A DNA stretch of 64,000 nucleotides, taken from assembly GCA_900541975.1 (NCBI GenBank), contig UQLR01000011.1, positions 27,606-91,605 on the forward strand, in the 5' to 3' direction. This DNA comes from an uncultured Oscillospiraceae bacterium (GTDB lineage Bacteria; Bacillota; Clostridia; Oscillospirales; Acutalibacteraceae). This document shows positions 56,159-64,000 of the stretch, in pieces. The notes beneath the pieces are model-generated. The model had not been told where the DNA came from. It searched no databases and saw only the letters and a list, made by a program, of their open reading frames with translations. The position numbers and the translations under genes are program-made. Position 1 is the stretch's first letter. Every line of letters begins with the position of its first letter.

Positions 56159-57940
56159 TTATTTTCTGCCGTACCTGTTTACAGATACAGCGGATCTTTT
56201 ACGTGTTTTTAAAAATACAACCAGGGAGCATACGGAAATAAAGAACATGATCCCCGCGACCCATACAAGAAGAATATAGGAGTTATTGCCGCTGTTGTAG
56301 CTTATTTGTTCAAATACGCCGTCTTCTTCTGTGGAAAGAGCGACGGTTTCCATAGATGCAGATTTTGCAACGGCCTGCGTTTTTTGCACGTTTTGTTCCT
56401 GCGCCGTCTGCAAATCAATTGCATTCAGAAAATCTTTATCTGCAACGCCTGTAACTTCCAGTGCAAAATTTGCCTGCGCGGTCTTAACGGCGTTAACGGT
56501 GTTTTCATCCAATACGCCGCTTGCCTGATCTGTATCCAGATAACCAAGCGTAATCAGGCTTTCCTGCAGGGAGTTTACGCTGGCACCTTCATAATTGAGC
56601 TGAAGCTCGTCATATTCCGGTGCGGACAGCGCGCTATCTGTAAATAAATAGTTAAACTGCTCGTCTGTCATCGTATCAGAAGGCTTGAATTCAGACGCTT
56701 TGTAATATGCCTGCATGGCTTCAAGCGTAGCCTGGTCAAATTGCCCGGTAATTGCACCTGTGTAGTAACCCAGTTCATACAGACGCTCCTGTAACTGCGT
56801 TACTTTATCGCCATAGCCGCCAAGTGCCAGAAGATCTTTGTACGGATCCTCTGTAGGAGCTTGTGTGGGAGCTTCCGTTACCGGCTCGGTGGGAGCTTGC
56901 GTAGGAGCTTCCGTGACTGGTTCGGTAGGAGCAGACGTAGGAGCTTGCGTGGGAGGCTGTGTAGGTTCTTCCTGATTATCGGCGGAAATTACCGGTGCAG
57001 TTGCTTCGTTTGTTGAAGCGCTGTTTTCTGCAGGAGGGTCTGCAGCAGCGGGTTTACTCTTTTCAGGTGCGTCGTCCTTATAGATGGAGCCCAAAACCTC
57101 AGGCCCGGCGATACCGTCGACAGAAAGATTAGCAGCTTTCTGATACTGTATAACGCAAGCTTCTGTATATGTACCATAATACCCTGTGACGTCATCCTCA
57201 AAATATCCCAGAGCTTTCAGCCTGTTTTGGAGCTTTTCAACGGCCTGCCCCTGAGAACCAATTTTCAACAGGGAAGAACCGGACGAAGAGCTGGAGCCGC
57301 CGGATATGGAAACGTTGCTTTGCGTATAGTCGGTTGCTTCGAAGTATTTGTCGGCGGGCGCTTTATCGGAAGCGCCGTCGCTGCCAAAGTTATATGTAAC
57401 GCCGTCAAACGTTCTGGACGTATTAACCAGATACTGGCCGTCTTCATAATAGAAAGAATCGCCGTTATAGCGTACCCAACCTTCTGTAGGATAGCTGACG
57501 CCGGATATTTTAAACCATTCGACCCAGTTGAGGCTGTCAACGCTTTCATAGCACATGTCGTAATAAGAGCTTCTGGCGTCGACTGCCATACCATTACCCA
57601 CATAAACGCCCACGTGGCCGGGATGGTGCAGGCCAAGGCCGTGGATTCTGGGAATTCCGTTTGATACGTATCCCCATTCGGACGAAGCGGCAAGCATATC
57701 GGTACGGATACCGCCAACGCCGTTGTAAGAGTAGATCAAGCCGGAGCAGTCAACTGCGCCGGGGGAAGAACCGCCCCATACATAGGACCAATCCTCATAA
57801 TACGCGTTCAGCACATAAGCAGAAAGGCCAACTCCTGTGCTTGTAGCGGCAAACGCCTGAGTAACGCCTATAGCAAATACAGTGCACAGCATCATAACAG
57901 ATAGAAGCAACGATACTGTAACCTTCAACGTCTTATGCAT
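56159..57940 (-). CDS. NlpC/P60 cell-wall hydrolase with three peptidoglycan-binding domains
   Basis: A 593-residue exported protein. Signal peptide (residues 1-31, ending AFA); NlpC/P60 peptidase (about 35-180) with catalytic Cys in VDCSGLIY and His in HPGHVGVYVG; a Ser-rich linker; peptidoglycan-binding domain 1 near 225-290; a Pro/Thr linker with repeats of APTEPVTEAPTQ; domains 2 and 3 near 380-510; and a C-terminal membrane helix (LLVWVAGIMFFISVCSLVVF) with a basic tail. The C-terminal anchor is unusual for this enzyme class. It would cut peptide stems in peptidoglycan. ATG 57940 has AGGAGGT upstream, and two WalR-like boxes precede it. Confidence 0.92.
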   Translation of the reverse strand: MHKTLKVTVSLLLSVMMLCTVFAIGVTQAFAATSTGVGLSAYVLNAYYEDWSYVWGGSSPGAVDCSGLIYSYNGVGGIRTDMLAASSEWGYVSNGIPRIHGLGLHHPGHVGVYVGNGMAVDARSSYYDMCYESVDSLNWVEWFKISGVSYPTEGWVRYNGDSFYYEDGQYLVNTSRTFDGVTYNFGSDGASDKAPADKYFEATDYTQSNVSISGGSSSSSGSSLLKIGSQGQAVEKLQNRLKALGYFEDDVTGYYGTYTEACVIQYQKAANLSVDGIAGPEVLGSIYKDDAPEKSKPAAADPPAENSASTNEATAPVISADNQEEPTQPPTQAPTSAPTEPVTEAPTQAPTEPVTEAPTQAPTEDPYKDLLALGGYGDKVTQLQERLYELGYYTGAITGQFDQATLEAMQAYYKASEFKPSDTMTDEQFNYLFTDSALSAPEYDELQLNYEGASVNSLQESLITLGYLDTDQASGVLDENTVNAVKTAQANFALEVTGVADKDFLNAIDLQTAQEQNVQKTQAVAKSASMETVALSTEEDGVFEQISYNSGNNSYILLVWVAGIMFFISVCSLVVFLKTRKRSAVSVNRYGRK

Positions 57941-58049
57941 TGTTTCAGACCTCCTAAAAATTATCAGTACATAACAGACATTTTAATTAAATGCCGGCTG
58001 TCAATGCAATGTTAACAAAAAGTCAAAGTTAACAAGCGCATTACAATTT
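57941..58049 (-). other. Leader region of the NlpC/P60 gene
   Basis: AT-rich leader between the proximal WalR-like box and the start codon; a TTGACA on the minus strand lies near 58000 but without a well-placed -10 box. No gene. Confidence 0.4.
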
Positions 58050-58066
58050 GTAACAATTTGGTTACA
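58050..58066 (-). promoter_or_regulatory. WalR-like box 1
   Basis: On the minus strand, TGTAAC-N5-TGTTAC, an exact match to the WalR (YycF) consensus TGTWAH-N5-TGTWAH. It lies 110 bases upstream of the NlpC/P60 start. Another TGTAAT half-site follows at 4-base spacing, making a triple array. Confidence 0.65.
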
Positions 58067-58285
58067 GTCTAACATATACTGGCTGTAAATGCAAGCCAAA
58101 AGAGAAAGAAGAGCAAAAAAAACAAAAAATCGGCATTATAAACAAATGCTTGTACAATATTTATAAAAATGAAACAAGGAAGGTTTTATTAAAATATGGC
58201 AAACTCGCACAGAAAAGGGCAATTTGGACAAAATGTAACAAAAATGTAATTTATACATAAAAATATACAAATAGTATTTTAAATG
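58067..58285. other. AT-rich regulatory gap
   Basis: Non-coding stretch between two units. It contains a second WalR-like box at 58234-58250 and nothing else I can name. Confidence 0.4.
58234..58250 (+). promoter_or_regulatory. WalR-like box 2
   Basis: TGTAAC-AAAAA-TGTAAT on the plus strand, exact match to TGTWAH-N5-TGTWAH. It is 294 bases from the NlpC/P60 start and on the opposite strand, so it is less certain than box 1. Confidence 0.45.
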
Positions 58286-58313
58286 GGTAAAAAATACCGC
58301 CTCTAAAGGGCGG
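58286..58313 (-). terminator. Terminator after the DUF6514-like gene
   Basis: A small stem CCGCC/GGCGG (58297-58301 with 58309-58313) followed by TATTTTTT on the minus strand. A second palindrome, GAAGAACAA/TTGTTCTTC, lies at about 58323-58341. Confidence 0.65.
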
Positions 58314-58344
58314 AAAAGTTAGAAGAACAAATTGTTCTTCGTAC

Positions 58345-58635
58345 TTAAAAAGGTAACGCGGGATAACAGCACAGGCATTCTTCAAGAATGTCCGGTGCAT
58401 GCAGCGGCATAACTGTATTGGCATAAAAAAGGGCCAAGAGCCTTTGCACGTACGCTTTGTCTGCAGAAACGTCGGTAGCTATAAAACATTCGGCAGGGTT
58501 TAGCGAATCATCACAGCCAATTTTATACAGCTTTATCCCGTACACCCTTGTTTCTTTGCCACAAACCGACTTGTGTGTAGATGTCATCTCATAAAAATAG
58601 GGGGAGTCGAAAGAACAGGATGTATATTTTTTCAT
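58345..58635 (-). CDS. DUF6514-like small protein
   Basis: A 96-residue protein with a start MKKYTSCSFDSPYFYE, a middle YGIKLYKIGCDD, then the family-like pattern ATDVSADKAYVQRLLALFYANTV and LHAPDILEECL. This is the layout of DUF6514 proteins of Clostridia, whose function is unknown. ATG 58635 has AAGGAGT 7 bases upstream; an earlier in-frame ATG at 58671 lacks one. It stands alone. Six Cys residues are present. Confidence 0.75.
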   Translation of the reverse strand: MKKYTSCSFDSPYFYEMTSTHKSVCGKETRVYGIKLYKIGCDDSLNPAECFIATDVSADKAYVQRLLALFYANTVMPLHAPDILEECLCCYPALPF

Positions 58636-59213
58636 AACTTTACTCCTTTCTGTTAAGTGAATTATTTTCACAGTTTGTATAATTTTTACCCTGTAAAATA
58701 CAGACTGGGAACTATTTTATATTACAAAAGCATTTTATACAATAGTAAAAATCTTCCAGCTAAATTACAGTAGTAATATTTTTGAATAAATTATACAATC
58801 TTATATACATATAATTTTATGTATATATAGTGAATTATTATATATTTATTGCACGGCTTCTGTTTATTTTATATGGCATGTATGTACATTTTTTAAAAAT
58901 TTCGTGAGGCGTTGGCTGCAAAAATTTAAAAAGCGCACCCTTTATAGGAAAAGCCGGCAGAAAGCAAACAGGTGAAAAAGAAATTAAAAAATGCAAATAA
59001 GCTTTTGCTTTTAAAATTGCAAAAGCATGGCTGTATGTTTGCCTATAACATAAATAAAAACAGCGAAACATTTTTCGACTGCATGTATTGGCCTGTGACA
59101 AGATAAGACGAAATATATGTGGATTATATCATATAATCAGTTTTGTTTCAATAATTTATTACACTATATTTCTATATATCATAAAAAATCTTTTCTGAAC
59201 GAGGAAGATATAG
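58636..59213. other. AT-rich non-coding gap before bceR
   Basis: About 580 bases of very AT-rich DNA (near 75-80% by eye). There is no gene with a credible ribosome site; a Lys/Phe-rich reading at 58838-59101 on the minus strand looks spurious. Confidence 0.5.
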
Positions 59214-59242
59214 TTGAGAGCATCAAAAAGTTGTGTTAAGAT
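59214..59242 (+). promoter_or_regulatory. Possible promoter of the bce unit
   Basis: TTGAGA at 59214-59219, 17-base spacer, TAAGAT at 59237-59242. Confidence 0.5.
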
Positions 59243-59283
59243 TAACATATATAGGCACTTATATAGTATAAGGATGAAACGGT

Positions 59284-59946
59284 ATGAAAATTGTAATAAT
59301 TGAGGACAGTGAAAAAATAAGAAGCGAGTTGAAGGTTTTTCTTGAAAAATACGGCTATACTGTTGCCTGCGTTGAGGACTTTGAAAACGCGGTGCAGGCA
59401 GCTCTTAAAGAAGAGCCGCACCTGATTTTGCTTGATATCAATTTGCCTGCTTACGATGGTTATTATATATGTAAGGAATTGAGAAGGGTTTCAAGTGTGC
59501 CAATAATTGTGGTGACAAGCAGGGACAGCGACGCCGACGAGCTGATGAGTATGCATTTTGGGGCCGACGATTTTATTACAAAGCCCTATAATACGCAGAT
59601 CTTGCTTGCGCGGATTTGTGCATTGCTAAACCGTACCTATAAAAATCAGGCGGGGATGCAATACAGCTATAACGGCGTAACGATTCATCTGTCTAAAAGT
59701 ACGATTTCCTGTGGAGATATGGAGACCGAGCTTACAAAAAATGAGCTGCGTATTTTAAACCTGCTTATGCGTGCGGGAGGGGAAATTACCGCGCGCGACG
59801 ATATTATGGACGCGCTTTGGCAGTCTAATGAATTTGTAGACGATAATACGCTGACTGTAAATATTAACCGGTTAAGAAAAAAACTGGAAGCAATTGGCGC
59901 GCCAGACTATATTAAAACCAAAAGAGGGCGGGGATACAGCTTATGA
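59284..59946 (+). CDS. Response regulator, OmpR type (BceR-like)
   Basis: A 220-residue two-component regulator. The receiver domain has the acidic pair ED at residues 7-8, phospho-acceptor Asp51 in LLDINLP, and Lys in FITKPYN. The C-terminal winged helix has TKNELRILNLL and NRLRKKLEAIG. Overlaps the kinase gene by 4 bases. With the kinase and ABC genes it makes a BceRSAB-type antimicrobial-peptide response unit. Confidence 0.93.
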   Translation: MKIVIIEDSEKIRSELKVFLEKYGYTVACVEDFENAVQAALKEEPHLILLDINLPAYDGYYICKELRRVSSVPIIVVTSRDSDADELMSMHFGADDFITKPYNTQILLARICALLNRTYKNQAGMQYSYNGVTIHLSKSTISCGDMETELTKNELRILNLLMRAGGEITARDDIMDALWQSNEFVDDNTLTVNINRLRKKLEAIGAPDYIKTKRGRGYSL

Positions 59947-60992
59947 GCGTGAAGGATTTTTTAAAGAGCAAGATTGCGGCTATTTGCATGCAGTTGGCGG
60001 CGGTCTGTTTTATTGGTATGTTCCTGTTGGTATACAATATGAACATGCAGGCGGTCCTGTTTGTCAGTATGGTGTATTTGTTTGTACAGGCGGCGGCGCT
60101 TTTTATAGAATTTTTCCCGAAACACCGTTATTATACAGATGTAAAAAACGGCCTTGCGCAGCTGGATAAAAAATATTTGCTTTCCTCTTTGCTTGACGAA
60201 CCTTCGTTTTATGAGGGAATGTTGTTGGATCAGTGCCTGCGCATTTGCCAAAAATCCATGCGTGATGAAATCCTTTTATACCGGAATGCGTCCAGAGAAT
60301 ACAGAGAATATATAGAGCTTTGGATCCATGAGGTCAAAACGCCAATCGCTTCTTCCAGACTGATTATAGAAAATAATCCTTCGCCGGTAACAAAGGATCT
60401 TTCCGAGGAACTGGACGTGATCGATTATTATCTGGAGCAGGCGCTTTTTTATTCACGCAGCAGCAATGTCGAGAAGGATTACAATATTAAAAAAATCCAG
60501 CTTATGGATCTTTCAAAGCAAGTCATACGAAAAAATGCGAAAAGTTTTATTAAGTATAAGGTTAAGCTGGATCTTGCGCAGGCGGACGCGGTGGTCTACA
60601 CAGACGAAAAATGGGTGGAGTATATCATCAACCAGATTTTGACCAACAGTATCAAATACAGGAAAGAAAACCCGCAAATTTCTATTTTTATACAGGATCG
60701 CGCGCAGAGCGTTTCGCTTTTTATTAAAGACAACGGCATTGGCATACCGAAAAAAGATCTGGGTCGTGTTTTTGAAAAAGGGTTTACAGGTACGACGGGG
60801 CGTAATTATAAAAAAGCCACCGGCATGGGGCTATACCTTGTCAAGCAATTGTGTGATAAACTTTCCCTGTCAGTATCCATTGCCTCTGCGCAGGGGCAGG
60901 GAACAACAGTTGAGCTGGTTTTCCCAAAAACAGAGCTGGCGGAGCTGGTGCAAAGCGTAAGGGGGGCAAAGAGAGACCTTACGGTTTTGTAA
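59943..60992 (+). CDS. Intramembrane-sensing histidine kinase (BceS-like)
   Basis: A 349-residue kinase with two N-terminal spans (about 10-30 and 35-55) and almost no extracellular loop, the hallmark of BceS kinases, which sense through their ABC transporter. The phospho-acceptor His is in ELWIHEVKTPIASS near residue 123, and the ATP domain has NQILTNSIKYR, DNGIGIPKKDLGRVFEKGF and TGMGLYLVKQL. Confidence 0.92.
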   Translation: MSVKDFLKSKIAAICMQLAAVCFIGMFLLVYNMNMQAVLFVSMVYLFVQAAALFIEFFPKHRYYTDVKNGLAQLDKKYLLSSLLDEPSFYEGMLLDQCLRICQKSMRDEILLYRNASREYREYIELWIHEVKTPIASSRLIIENNPSPVTKDLSEELDVIDYYLEQALFYSRSSNVEKDYNIKKIQLMDLSKQVIRKNAKSFIKYKVKLDLAQADAVVYTDEKWVEYIINQILTNSIKYRKENPQISIFIQDRAQSVSLFIKDNGIGIPKKDLGRVFEKGFTGTTGRNYKKATGMGLYLVKQLCDKLSLSVSIASAQGQGTTVELVFPKTELAELVQSVRGAKRDLTVL

Positions 60993-61114
60993 GGAGATTG
61001 TAAGGTGCATATATGGCAGCGGCGTTTTTTTCCTGTTATAATCGAGTTAAAGCCAAGGGGGTAAAGCCCCTGTATTTTGGCGAAGGTATAGAAAAGACAG
61101 GAGGAAACAAACGC

Positions 61115-61882
61115 GTGGACGAAATATTAAGGGTAGAAAATGTAGAAAAATACTATGGAGGAAAAGGAAACGTTACCAAAGCGGTAGATGGTATTGGCTT
61201 TACAGCCTACAAGGGCGAATATATGGGGATTATGGGTGCGTCCGGAAGTGGGAAAACGACTCTTTTAAATTGTATTTCAACCATAGATACGGTAACGGCC
61301 GGCAAAATTATCATTAACGGAAAGGATATTACAAAGCTGCCATCCAAACAGCTTTCCCGCTTTCGCCGTGAAGAGCTGGGATTTATTTTTCAGGATTTTA
61401 ACCTGCTGGATACACTGACTGCTTATGAAAACATAGCGCTGGCGCTTACAATTGTCAAAACGCCGGCAAACGAGGTGGAAAGCAGGGTGCGCAATGTAGC
61501 CAAGGCACTTTCGATTGAATCGATTCTTGGAAAATATCCCTACCAGCTGTCCGGCGGGGAAAAGCAGAGGGTTGCAAGCGCCAGGGCAATCATCACAGGC
61601 CCATCTTTAATTTTGGCAGATGAGCCGACCGGAGCGCTTGATTCCAAATCGGCAAGGATGTTGCTGGAGAGCATTCATACGCTGAACCGTGTCATGGGTG
61701 CGACGATTCTGATGGTAACGCATGATGCGTTTACCGCCAGCCATTGTGAACGGATTTTATTTATTAAAGATGGGAAAATTTTCAATGAGCTTGTCAGGGG
61801 CAGCGATACCAGAAAAGAATTTTTTAATCGCATTATTGAGGTCGTAACCCTTCTGGGAGGTGACAACGATAATGTTCTATAA
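61115..61882 (+). CDS. ABC transporter ATPase (BceA-like)
   Basis: A 255-residue ATPase. Walker [13 protein letters not shown], signature LSGGEKQR, Walker [16 protein letters not shown]-loop THD. The start GTG 61115 ([15 protein letters not shown]) has CAGGAGG 10 bases upstream; an in-frame ATG at 61013 would add 34 residues unlike the family. It overlaps the permease gene by 11 bases. Confidence 0.93.
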   Translation: MDEILRVENVEKYYGGKGNVTKAVDGIGFTAYKGEYMGIMGASGSGKTTLLNCISTIDTVTAGKIIINGKDITKLPSKQLSRFRREELGFIFQDFNLLDTLTAYENIALALTIVKTPANEVESRVRNVAKALSIESILGKYPYQLSGGEKQRVASARAIITGPSLILADEPTGALDSKSARMLLESIHTLNRVMGATILMVTHDAFTASHCERILFIKDGKIFNELVRGSDTRKEFFNRIIEVVTLLGGDNDNVL

Positions 61883-63917
61883 GCTTGCCTTTCAAAATGT
61901 AAAAAAAAGCTTTAAGGATTACACCATTTATTTTTTAACGCTGACCTTTGGCGTTTGTCTGTTTTATATATTTAATTCTTTGGAAAGCCAACAGGTAATG
62001 CTTGCGTTAAGCGCTTCCCAAAGCGGTAGAAAAATGGTGGAGCTGTTGATTAATATGATCAGCGGGATATCGATTTTTGTCGCGGTCATATTGGGCTTTT
62101 TAATTATATATGCGAATCGTTTTCTAATGAAAAGAAGAAAAAAAGAGCTTGGGCTTTATATGGTTCTTGGTATGCCAAAATTCGAAATTTCACGCATATT
62201 GACGGTAGAAACGTTTGTAATTGGGGTTTTGTCGCTTGCAACAGGGCTGTTGATCGGCGCTTTTGCTTCTCAGGGCTTGTCTGTGCTTACAGCGCAGCTT
62301 TTTGAGGTGCGTTTGGATGAATTTCAGTTTGTATTTTCTACGTCTGCTTTGCTGCAGACCATACTTTATTTTGGCGTTATTTTTCTTACAGTAATTCTTT
62401 TTAACGGCATTACAGTTTCAAAATTTAAGCTGATCGACCTGCTTACTGCTGCAAAGAAAAATGAAACGCTCAGGGTGAAAAGCCTGTGGCTTTCTGTTGT
62501 TTTATTTTTACTGTCTGTGGCCTGCCTGGGGACGGCGTACAAAATGGTCATTGAACAGGGGCTGGCGGTTTGGGACACAAGGCTGCTGATCTGCATCATA
62601 CTGGGCATTATAGGAACCTTTTTATTTTTTCTGTCTTTGTCGGGCTTTTTGCTGCGGGCGGTTAAGAGCTGCAAGCGGCTGTATTACAAGGGTTTAAACA
62701 TGTTCGTTTTGCGGCAGATCAATGCAAAGGTCACAACTACGTTTATCTCAATGTCGCTGATTTGCCTGATGCTGTTTGTCACAATTTGTGTTTTGTCTGC
62801 GGGTGCGGGCCTTGCGGATACACAGACGCAGTCTTTAAAAAATATTACACCGTACGATGCGTCTGCCTATACGTTTTTTGGTAATGAAGACCCGGAATAT
62901 ATCGCACAGGGAAACGATCTGCGAGGAAGCTTTGCGGCGCAGATGGAGGAAAATGGCGCGCTCGCAGAAGATATCGTACAGGCTTATACGGTTTTGGATA
63001 TTTATGACGTCGGCGCTACGTACGGGCAGCTTTTGACATATTACGAGCCCTGGGGCGGCAGCTACTCTCTGGAAGGTCAAACGCTTGAAGCAGTTAATGA
63101 AACATTTGTGGAAGCAATTCCACTTTCTGACTATAACAGCGGACTTGCGCTGCAGGGGAAAAAACCGCTGCAGCTTAAGGACAACGAAGTGGCTTTGTGC
63201 TGTAATTTTGATGAACTGACAGACGCCTACCGTGCGCTGCTTGCGTCCGGAGATACCATTACGCTTGGAAATGAAACGTTTACATTTTATCCGCAGGTAA
63301 TAGAAAGCGGGTATTGCACCACGCCGACTGCTGTCATGACCGGTACCCTGATTGTCCCGGACAGGCTGGTGGCCGGTCAAAAACTACCTGTGATGGAATA
63401 TGTCAACGTACAGCTTAAGGGTGATAAAGAAACAAACAGCCCTGCGTTTGAGAAAAGGGCGGAAAGCGCCATGCATGAAGCCGGCTTTATAAAGGTGGAT
63501 ACAAAAGTAGAGGTATACGCGCAAAGCAAAGGAATGACGCTGGTTGTTACGTATATTGCAATTTATATAGGAATCGTTTTCCTGATTACCAGCGCGGCGG
63601 TGCTTGCCTTACAGCAGTTAAGTGAAAGTTCTGACAATCAGCAGCGTTACAGGCTGCTTAGAAAAATTGGAACGGACGCAAAAATGCTAAATCGATCCAT
63701 CTTCATGCAGGTATTTATTACGTTTGTGCTTCCGCTGCTGCTGGCGGTAATCCATTCCGCCGTTGGTATTTACGTTTCCAACGATGTAATTAAGCTTTTT
63801 GGGCATGTAGACGCTTCGGCGGGAATTTTTACGGCGTCTGTTACCATTTTGCTGGTATATGGCGGGTATATGGTGGCAACTTACCTGGGCTGCAAGTCCA
63901 TGCTCCGAAAAAAATAG
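61872..63917 (+). CDS. ABC transporter permease (BceB-like)
   Basis: A 681-residue permease with ten expected spans: one near residue 20, two to four by residue 170, more by 300, a large extracellular domain of about 210 residues (about 315-540), and the last three spans at the end. The big loop between spans 7 and 8 is the peptide-sensing hallmark of BceB transporters. ATG 61872 ([12 protein letters not shown]) has GGGAGG upstream. The target peptide cannot be predicted. The remaining 83 bases of the window show no gene. Confidence 0.92.
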   Translation: MFYKLAFQNVKKSFKDYTIYFLTLTFGVCLFYIFNSLESQQVMLALSASQSGRKMVELLINMISGISIFVAVILGFLIIYANRFLMKRRKKELGLYMVLGMPKFEISRILTVETFVIGVLSLATGLLIGAFASQGLSVLTAQLFEVRLDEFQFVFSTSALLQTILYFGVIFLTVILFNGITVSKFKLIDLLTAAKKNETLRVKSLWLSVVLFLLSVACLGTAYKMVIEQGLAVWDTRLLICIILGIIGTFLFFLSLSGFLLRAVKSCKRLYYKGLNMFVLRQINAKVTTTFISMSLICLMLFVTICVLSAGAGLADTQTQSLKNITPYDASAYTFFGNEDPEYIAQGNDLRGSFAAQMEENGALAEDIVQAYTVLDIYDVGATYGQLLTYYEPWGGSYSLEGQTLEAVNETFVEAIPLSDYNSGLALQGKKPLQLKDNEVALCCNFDELTDAYRALLASGDTITLGNETFTFYPQVIESGYCTTPTAVMTGTLIVPDRLVAGQKLPVMEYVNVQLKGDKETNSPAFEKRAESAMHEAGFIKVDTKVEVYAQSKGMTLVVTYIAIYIGIVFLITSAAVLALQQLSESSDNQQRYRLLRKIGTDAKMLNRSIFMQVFITFVLPLLLAVIHSAVGIYVSNDVIKLFGHVDASAGIFTASVTILLVYGGYMVATYLGCKSMLRKK

Positions 63918-64000
63918 GGCTGTAAAGTTTGGGATTTGCCGGAAGGCGCGGAAAATCCAATGTGTATGCAAATAGATTTGAACAAACAGGCGGCAGGCGA

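Noticed and set aside
58838..59101. An 87-residue Phe/Lys-rich reading before bceR
   Set aside because: Very AT-rich frame with no ribosome site and no recognisable domain.
59284..63917. Bacteriocin or lantibiotic immunity cluster
   Set aside because: The BceRSAB set is complete but no structural peptide, modification enzyme or dedicated immunity gene is visible, so it is scored as an ordinary detoxification unit.

Overview
The window is a chromosomal segment of a spore-forming, low-to-moderate GC Firmicute, most likely a gut Clostridia member (Oscillospiraceae/Ruminococcaceae-like). The sequence support is an alpha/beta-type small acid-soluble spore protein gene, strong AGGAGG ribosome binding sites, near-consensus TTGACA-N17-TATAAT promoters, a FabT/FabK-type fatty-acid cluster, a Gat amidotransferase operon, a WalR-like box in front of a cell-wall hydrolase gene and a BceRSAB-type module. 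I inferred the taxon; no 16S gene is present.

Layout. 1-9.8 kb: 3' end of ilvD, an EF-G paralogue with a degenerate GTPase motif, a two-gene ABC exporter, an unknown membrane-anchored protein, then pyrC and pyrF. 10.2-11.8 kb: a Nudix-MutY fusion. 12.0-22.6 kb (minus strand): a sugar catabolic unit made of a LacI regulator, an RbsBAC-type transporter, an M20 peptidase, a D-lyxose isomerase, a creatinase-like M24 protein, an aldose epimerase and a xylulokinase, with two copies of one operator. 23.3-27.7 kb: rpsL-rpsG-fusA-tuf. 27.8-29.1 kb: a mosaic of two repeat families, a Nudix gene and tRNA-Pro(GGG). 29.2-32.7 kb: hom-thrB-lysC. 32.7-35.1 kb: a class A penicillin-binding protein. 35.9-45.6 kb: fabT-fabH-fabK-fabD-fabG-fabF-accB-fabZ-accC-accD-accA, lacking acpP. 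45.8-46.0 kb: a spore protein gene. 46.2-52.2 kb: a zinc-ribbon membrane protein, gatCAB and aspS. 52.4-56 kb: a LUD protein, an Asn/Gln-repeat mini-protein, an rRNA m5C methyltransferase, rsmA and a 58-residue membrane protein. 56.1-58.6 kb: an NlpC/P60 hydrolase with WalR-like boxes, and a DUF6514-like gene. 59.3-63.9 kb: BceRSAB.

How the genes work together. The lyxose unit would import a pentose or pentose conjugate, isomerise it to xylulose and phosphorylate it to xylulose 5-phosphate. The two peptidase-fold enzymes suggest that the true substrate carries an amide or similar bond. AspRS with GatCAB would supply Asn-tRNA and/or Gln-tRNA by transamidation. The fab/acc cluster makes malonyl-CoA and elongates fatty acids under FabT control.

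The least explained part is the intergenic mosaic at 27.8-29.0 kb. One 65-bp hairpin repeat there occurs twice with a compensatory base-pair change. A second, 126-bp element has its other copy 18 kb away behind pyrF. I found no CRISPR array, prophage, complete IS element or rRNA gene.
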